A DNA stretch of 36,683 bases from Methyloglobulus morosus KoM1 (GTDB lineage Bacteria; Pseudomonadota; Gammaproteobacteria; Methylococcales; Methylomonadaceae): contig NZ_AYLO01000128.1 in the NCBI RefSeq assembly GCF_000496735.2, forward strand, positions 6,497 to 43,179, written 5' to 3'. The translations under genes were made by a program, and so were the position numbers. The number at the start of each line of letters is the position of its first letter. The stretch's first letter is position 1. The notes beneath the pieces are model-generated. The model saw nothing but the letters and a program-made list of their open reading frames with translations, was not told where the DNA came from and ran no database searches. Positions 32,908 to 36,683 of the stretch are shown in pieces.

Positions 32908-33762
32908 ATGAAAATTCAATCGCTGTTAATGGTTAGTATAATCTGTTTTTTCTGTACTGGCGCTTTTGCAGAACAGGCTGCAACTGCCGAGCCAAGTGCC
33001 GCCGTCACGGGTTTGTGCAAGGATGGTTCTTCTTACACAGGCGCATCAAAGAAAGGCGCATGCCGTGGACATAAAGGCGTAAAGGAATGGTACGGCGATA
33101 AAGCCGCCACTGCGCCAAGCACCCCCACCGCCGCACCGGCCGCTGAAAAAGCAGCGCCAGCAGCAAGCGCCGATGGCGCTGCAACTGGCTTATGCAAGGA
33201 TGGCACACCTTATACGGGCGCATCCAAGAAAGGCGCTTGCAGGGGGCATAAAGGCATTAAAGAATGGTATGCCGACAAAAAAGCACCAGCCGCAAGTGAG
33301 GCCGCACCTGTCGCTGCAACACCCGCTGCTACGGCGGCACCCGTTGCAGCGGCGGCGGCAACTAACGGCGTAGCCACTGGCTTATGTAAAGATGGCACCG
33401 AATACACCGGCGCTTCAAAGAGGGGCGCTTGCCGTGGCCATAAAGGCGTAAAAGAATGGTATGCGGACAAAAAAGAACCCGCCGCCGAAAGCGCTGCCCC
33501 AACGGCGACACCTGCTGCGGCAGTACCCGCAGCGACAACACCAACGACCACCCCCGCCAAAGAAGCCAAACCCGCCGTCGAAACACCTGCCCAAGTCGCA
33601 CCAGCCGCAGGTTCAGGCAAAGTTTGGGTAAACACCCACTCCAAAATATATCACTGTGAAGGCAGTAAGTTTTATGGCAAGACTAAAGAAGGCGAATACA
33701 TGAGCGAGGCCGATGCCCAGGCTAAAGGTTACGCCGCCAATCGTAAGAAAGTTTGTAATTAG
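32908..33762 (+). CDS. Secreted protein with three Cys-containing DUF3761-like modules
   Basis: The 284-residue protein has a signal peptide (cleaved after AFA21) and three near-identical 32-residue modules at 34-65, 93-124 and 157-188: TGLCKDG-x-x-YTGASK followed by GACRGHKG(V/I)KEWY, each with two cysteines. They are joined by Ala/Pro/Thr-rich linkers. Residues 238-284 form another domain, KVWVNTHSKIYHCEGSKFYG and then GEYMSEADAQAKGY, ending with a Cys. The repeats resemble DUF3761-type modules, whose function is not known to me; the linkers and disulfide potential suggest a periplasmic or surface protein. A good AAGGA site and a TATAAT promoter precede it, and a long hairpin follows. Confidence 0.85.
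   Translation: MKIQSLLMVSIICFFCTGAFAEQAATAEPSAAVTGLCKDGSSYTGASKKGACRGHKGVKEWYGDKAATAPSTPTAAPAAEKAAPAASADGAATGLCKDGTPYTGASKKGACRGHKGIKEWYADKKAPAASEAAPVAATPAATAAPVAAAAATNGVATGLCKDGTEYTGASKRGACRGHKGVKEWYADKKEPAAESAAPTATPAAAVPAATTPTTTPAKEAKPAVETPAQVAPAAGSGKVWVNTHSKIYHCEGSKFYGKTKEGEYMSEADAQAKGYAANRKKVCN
33007..33471 (+). repeat. Three tandem coding repeats of 96 bp
   Basis: Repeat units are at 33007-33102, 33184-33279 and 33376-33471, each encoding the 32-residue module in the same frame. They are separated by 81 and 96 bp of Ala/Pro-rich linker. The DNA has drifted at third positions while the protein is nearly constant, so this is an old duplication kept by selection on the protein rather than a recent copy. 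Confidence 0.85.
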
Positions 33763-33774
33763 TTGCTAGCTTAA

Positions 33775-33826
33775 GATTAATCACATTGTCTTCTGGTTTT
33801 TTTACTGCAGACAATGTGAATTAATC
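33775..33826. terminator. Long hairpin between convergent genes, probable bidirectional terminator
   Basis: TCACATTGTCT (33781-33791) pairs exactly with AGACAATGTGA (33809-33819); outside a one-base bulge, GATTAA pairs with TTAATC, for a 17-bp stem. The loop contains T7 (33797-33803), and a T6 run follows at 33838-33843. It lies between a plus-strand and a minus-strand gene that converge. The T-run is set off from the stem, so it is not a textbook terminator. Confidence 0.6.
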
Positions 33827-33859
33827 CGAATAAAATATTTTTTGCCAACTTAAAGGCCA

Positions 33860-34711
33860 TTAGTTATGATTTTCCTTCAGGGCATAAAGAAGGTCATTTA
33901 GGCCGTTTGACTTTTTCGAAAATACTCTTGCCACAGGAATGTTTAAATTGGCTTTTGCAAGTCGAGTTCGCATCTTATCAACTTGCCCAGTCCAATGTGC
34001 ATCGAGAAGTACGAAGTCGCAGTACGCTACGGGTACGACTGAGTGAAGCAAGTCTATGGCGTTGTTCCTGCTGATCTTTAGCGGACGGTCAACCAGGAAA
34101 GTACGAGTGAGCTCACGAAGTATGTAACGCGTTCCCTGTTGTATAAATTGCCCTTTTGGTGCTCGCCGAATAATGCTTTGAAGGCCAGGGTCGGTGTCAA
34201 ATTCTGTTCGCATGGCCTCAATTCTACCTATTATCATGTCGGCAAGGTTATCAAATTCGCTAAATATATTGCTCCCGTGAAAAGCAGAAAAGAGAGATTG
34301 CGCGGTAAATGACGGATATAACGAATTGTGATTAAGTTCGTCAAAAGTTTTCAAAAAATCTATATCTGCATGAGGTGGCTTCGGCACTCCACCTGCTAAG
34401 AGTTCGTCTTCACGTTTAATCACCTTAAACGGTTCTATCTCCATGAAGAAGACATTCGGGAGAAGCTCATCGACCAATTGCTCAGCAGCTTTTGTTTGGC
34501 TGCGATCAGTCACTTTCGTGAATTCAACAAGGTTAAGCCACGAAAGCATTAGTGTTCCACCCGAATCAAACATACGTTTGATAAACTGGGTTCGAATCTC
34601 CTCTGTCGTGGAAATGTGTCGTAACGCCCAGTGGTCAAGGTACACGGTTGGCATCTTCTCTACTTGTTCCAGCCGGAGTTTCTGATCATCGTCAATGAAA
34701 TAACGGATCAT
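33860..34711 (-). CDS. PIN-like domain protein
   Basis: The start at ATG 34711 has AAGGA eight bases upstream; an in-frame ATG at 34720 abuts that site and is less likely. The product is 283 residues. It begins with acidic residues, then VYLDHWALRHIS, which matches the first metal-binding Asp strand of PIN-type nucleases, VEFTK (second acid), and later SRNNAIDLLHSVVPVAYCDFVLLDAHW, resembling the last two acids of the fold. PIN proteins are RNA-cleaving nucleases in many toxin systems. Here there is no antitoxin-like gene next to it, and the protein is longer than standalone VapC toxins. The nuclease role is inferred. Confidence 0.65.
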   Translation of the reverse strand: MIRYFIDDDQKLRLEQVEKMPTVYLDHWALRHISTTEEIRTQFIKRMFDSGGTLMLSWLNLVEFTKVTDRSQTKAAEQLVDELLPNVFFMEIEPFKVIKREDELLAGGVPKPPHADIDFLKTFDELNHNSLYPSFTAQSLFSAFHGSNIFSEFDNLADMIIGRIEAMRTEFDTDPGLQSIIRRAPKGQFIQQGTRYILRELTRTFLVDRPLKISRNNAIDLLHSVVPVAYCDFVLLDAHWTGQVDKMRTRLAKANLNIPVARVFSKKSNGLNDLLYALKENHN

Positions 34712-34769
34712 CGTGGGCATCCTTAAGGAAAATAACGTAATTGTACTTGGCTAGAAATACTGTCGACAT

Positions 34770-35018
34770 TCAATTCATCCCAAGCTGAAATAAACCTACA
34801 GTTGCCACTAAAGCCCAAACAATATTAAGCCAAAACAACGGCCTCGCCCCTTTATACCTGGCGTTAACGACCATGCACAACGCGCCTACGAAATTCATCA
34901 GGTGATAAGCGGCAGAGCTGACTTCCACAAGTTTGATTGTCACACATAAATAAGCGGCGACAATGAGGACAAATCCGACCCAGCCTATCCGCTCAAAATG
35001 CTGATCGTTATGCAACAT
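34770..35018 (-). CDS. CBU_0592-like small membrane protein
   Basis: An 82-residue protein with three hydrophobic helices: GWVGFVLIVAAYLCV, then AAYHLMNFVGALCMVVNA, and WLNIVWALVATVGLF. The SSAAYHLMN-GALCMVVNARYKGA core is characteristic of a family of small membrane proteins known by the name CBU_0592; no function is established. The ATG at 35018 has a weak upstream site. It lies 43 bp downstream of mtkB on the same strand, so may be read through from it, but is likely unrelated to it. Confidence 0.8.
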   Translation of the reverse strand: MLHNDQHFERIGWVGFVLIVAAYLCVTIKLVEVSSAAYHLMNFVGALCMVVNARYKGARPLFWLNIVWALVATVGLFQLGMN

Positions 35019-35061
35019 TAACGATCAGCCCCTTAAGCTCCAAAAGTCTAATAGCCCTGCC

Positions 35062-35949
35062 TCACAACCCTGCCAACACTTTGGCGACAGTTTCCCCCAT
35101 CGCCGCAGGCGTAGGGCAGATGGTGATGCCTAAGTCTTTCAACCTGGAAACTTTTTCGGCTGCTCCTTCACTGGCGGATGAAATGATCGCTCCGGCATGG
35201 CCCATGCGGCGGCCTTCGGGTGCAGTCAAGCCGGCAATATAAGCGACAACGGGCTTGGTCATATTGGCTTTCGCATAAATCCCTGCTTCAACTTCTTGCG
35301 GCCCACCGATTTCGCCGATCATCATGATGACTTTGGTGTCGGGATCTTTCTCGAATTTTGCCAGGATGACTTGGTGCGCACTGCCGTTGATGGGGTCACC
35401 ACCGATGCCAACGGACGTGCTGACGCCAATGCCCAAGGCTTTCATTTGCGAAGCGGCTTCGTAACCCAATGTTCCGGAACGGCCTACGATGCCGACATTC
35501 CCTGGCATATAGATATGCCCAGGCATGATGCCCAACATAGATTTTCCAGGACTGATGGTGCCTGCACAATTGGGCCCGGTCAGGATCATGCGTTTGTCGT
35601 CAGAAAAACGGCGCAGGAAGTTTTTGACCTTCATCATGTCTTGCGTTGGGATACCGTCGGTAATCGCCACGCAGTATTTGATCCCGGCGTCAGCGGCTTC
35701 CATGATGGAATCTGCCGCAAACGCGGGCGGTACGAAGATGATGCTGGCATCAGCCTGCGTTTCTTGTACGGCCTCTTTTACCGTATTGAATACGGGTAGC
35801 CCCAAATGCTTTTGGCCGCCCTTGCCCGGCGTTACGCCGCCGACGACTTTCGAGCCGTACTTAATCATGTCTTCGGCATGGAAAGTGCCGATTTTTCCGG
35901 TAAAACCTTGGACGAGGATACGGGTGCTTTCGTTAATTAGAATGGCCAT
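35062..35949 (-). CDS. mtkB: Malate-CoA ligase alpha-type subunit (SucD-like)
   Basis: The ATG at 35949 shares its A with the upstream TGA (TGATG overlap), giving 295 residues. The protein has the CoA-binding Rossmann domain (TRILVQGFTGKIGTFHAEDM, GSKVVGGVTPGKGG), the phosphohistidine region GRMGHAGAI and ligase text such as FVPPAFAADSIMEAADAGIK. It resembles MtkB of the serine cycle more than SucD of the TCA cycle: LTGPNCAGTISPGKSMLGIMPGHIYMPG and an extra 'KNFLRRFSDDKR' stretch match Methylobacterium MtkB as I recall it, where E. coli SucD has NCPGVITPGECKIGIQPG. MtkAB makes malyl-CoA from malate with ATP. It is cytoplasmic, and adjacent to the ATP-grasp subunit. Confidence 0.85.
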   Translation of the reverse strand: MAILINESTRILVQGFTGKIGTFHAEDMIKYGSKVVGGVTPGKGGQKHLGLPVFNTVKEAVQETQADASIIFVPPAFAADSIMEAADAGIKYCVAITDGIPTQDMMKVKNFLRRFSDDKRMILTGPNCAGTISPGKSMLGIMPGHIYMPGNVGIVGRSGTLGYEAASQMKALGIGVSTSVGIGGDPINGSAHQVILAKFEKDPDTKVIMMIGEIGGPQEVEAGIYAKANMTKPVVAYIAGLTAPEGRRMGHAGAIISSASEGAAEKVSRLKDLGITICPTPAAMGETVAKVLAGL

Positions 35950-36683
35950 CAGCAACCTCCCCTTGAGACAGCGGCATTTCTGGCTTGGACGGCTTTTTCT
36001 GCCGCTTCTGCCAAGGTATCTGCGGTGATGATCGGCAAGCCGCTCTCGGCAATTATGCGTCGCCCTTCTTCCACATTAGTACCGGACAAACGGACAACGA
36101 GAGGGATTTTCATATCGATCTTACGAACGGCGTGCACAACGCCTTCGGCTATCCAGTCGCACCGGTTAATGCCCGCGAAAATGTTGACCAACATGGCTTT
36201 GATATTGTCATCGGCCAAGACTAAACGGAATGCTTTTTCGGTACGTTCAGGCGAAGCGCCGCCGCCCACATCCAGGAAGTTGGCAGGTTCACCGCCTGCC
36301 AGTTTAATCATGTCCATCGTCGCCATTGCCAAGCCTGCGCCGTTAATCATGCAGCCGATGTCGCCGTCCAAGCCGACATAGCTCAACCCACGATCGGCAG
36401 CCGCCATTTCACGCGGGTCTTCCTGGGTTTTGTCTCGTAATTCGGCTATCTTGGGTTGACGGAACAGCGCGTTGTCGTCGAAACCCATTTTTGCATCCAA
36501 GGCGATCAAATCGTTGTTGCTGGTGACCACTAACGGGTTGATTTCCAGCATACTGACGTCGAGTTCCCTTAAGGCACGGTAGCAGCCTCGGATGGTTTTG
36601 ACCGCATGGCTCATGATTTCTGCATCCAAGCCCAAGGCAAATGCCATTTGGCGCGCTTGATAGTCTTGCAATCCAACGGCGGG
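35949..36683 (-). CDS. mtkA: Malate-CoA ligase beta-type ATP-grasp subunit (5' end cut by window edge)
   Basis: The frame is open to the right edge, so the N-terminal part (about 145 residues of a ~390-residue family) lies outside. The visible 244 residues give the C-terminal end of the ATP-grasp domain ([20 protein letters not shown]) and the SucC-type ligase domain ([58 protein letters not shown] and [13 protein letters not shown]). Text such as [24 protein letters not shown] matches MtkA of serine-cycle methylotrophs, as I recall it. Together with mtkB it forms malate thiokinase. The two genes share one base, indicating coupled translation. Confidence 0.87.
   Translation of the reverse strand, partial: PAVGLQDYQARQMAFALGLDAEIMSHAVKTIRGCYRALRELDVSMLEINPLVVTSNNDLIALDAKMGFDDNALFRQPKIAELRDKTQEDPREMAAADRGLSYVGLDGDIGCMINGAGLAMATMDMIKLAGGEPANFLDVGGGASPERTEKAFRLVLADDNIKAMLVNIFAGINRCDWIAEGVVHAVRKIDMKIPLVVRLSGTNVEEGRRIIAESGLPIITADTLAEAAEKAVQARNAAVSRGGC

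Noticed and set aside
33007-33471. Regularly spaced 96-bp repeats considered as a CRISPR-like array
   Set aside because: The units are far longer than CRISPR repeats, their differences are synonymous, and they lie in frame in a secreted protein; no cas gene is nearby.
33210-33644. 144-codon minus-strand Ala/Gly/Val-rich frame in the repeat protein
   Set aside because: It mirrors the Ala/Pro-rich linkers of the plus-strand gene; repeats in it are the complement of those modules.
33860-34711. Toxin-antitoxin system based on the PIN-like protein
   Set aside because: No antitoxin-like small gene lies beside it, and its length and structure do not match VapC.

Overview
The window looks like a chromosomal stretch from a Gram-negative gammaproteobacterium, most likely a methylotroph or methanotroph of the Methylococcales type. 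The reasons are an acyl-CoA synthetase pair at the right edge that reads like malate-CoA ligase (MtkA/MtkB, serine cycle) rather than ordinary SucCD, a complete L-glycero-D-manno-heptose LPS core cluster, a membrane-tethered cupredoxin with a companion periplasmic protein, and a Tat-exported superoxide reductase-like protein. The assignment is inference from gene content; there is no rRNA, tRNA, CRISPR array or insertion sequence in the window to anchor it.

Layout. 1-2199 (-): tex, cut by the left edge. 2437-2901 (+): tadA. 3209-4304 (+): a FecR-domain protein followed by an OmpA-like lipoprotein. 4593-5402 (-): NodB-type polysaccharide deacetylase lipoprotein. 5595-5926 (-): a decayed remnant of a lytic transglycosylase of the MltF family, in a space that otherwise looks empty. 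5949-7589 (-): pgi. 7867-10822 (+): a four-gene envelope block (periplasmic single-TM protein whose predicted mature N-terminus is histidine, membrane-anchored cupredoxin, YqaA-like membrane protein, polytopic membrane protein), with a strong terminator after the second gene. 11150-11578 (+): superoxide reductase-like protein with a perfect 9-bp inverted repeat upstream.

11783-20807 (+) is a tightly packed LPS core operon: GT9 heptosyltransferase, GT4, O-antigen ligase, GT2, msbA, gmhA, hldE, hldD. Several junctions overlap by a few bases. GmhA, HldE and HldD make ADP-heptose (the phosphatase GmhB is not in the window), the glycosyltransferases build the core, MsbA flips lipid A-core, and the ligase attaches a polymer in the periplasm.

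21114-23075 (-) is a fusion of a SCO-type domain to a diheme MauG/cytochrome c peroxidase-type domain. 23136-26390 (+) is a large SWIM-SNF2 helicase. 26938-29521 (+) holds a small lipoprotein and a compact TIGR04283 glycosyltransferase / fatty-acid hydroxylase-type / TIGR04282 gene trio. A 48-residue membrane protein gene (29527-29673, -) sits in the following gap. 29862-32069 (+) is a SulP-STAS-beta-carbonic anhydrase fusion that could supply bicarbonate. 32908-33762 (+) encodes a secreted protein with three copies of a Cys-containing module. 33860-34711 (-) is a PIN-like protein, 34770-35018 (-) a CBU_0592-like membrane protein, and 35062-36683 (-) the mtkB/mtkA pair, with mtkA cut by the right edge.

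I see no unequivocal new system. The most promising candidates for something undescribed are the copper-like envelope block at 7.75-10.8 kb, the SCO-MauG fusion, and several small or decayed reading frames in the gaps.
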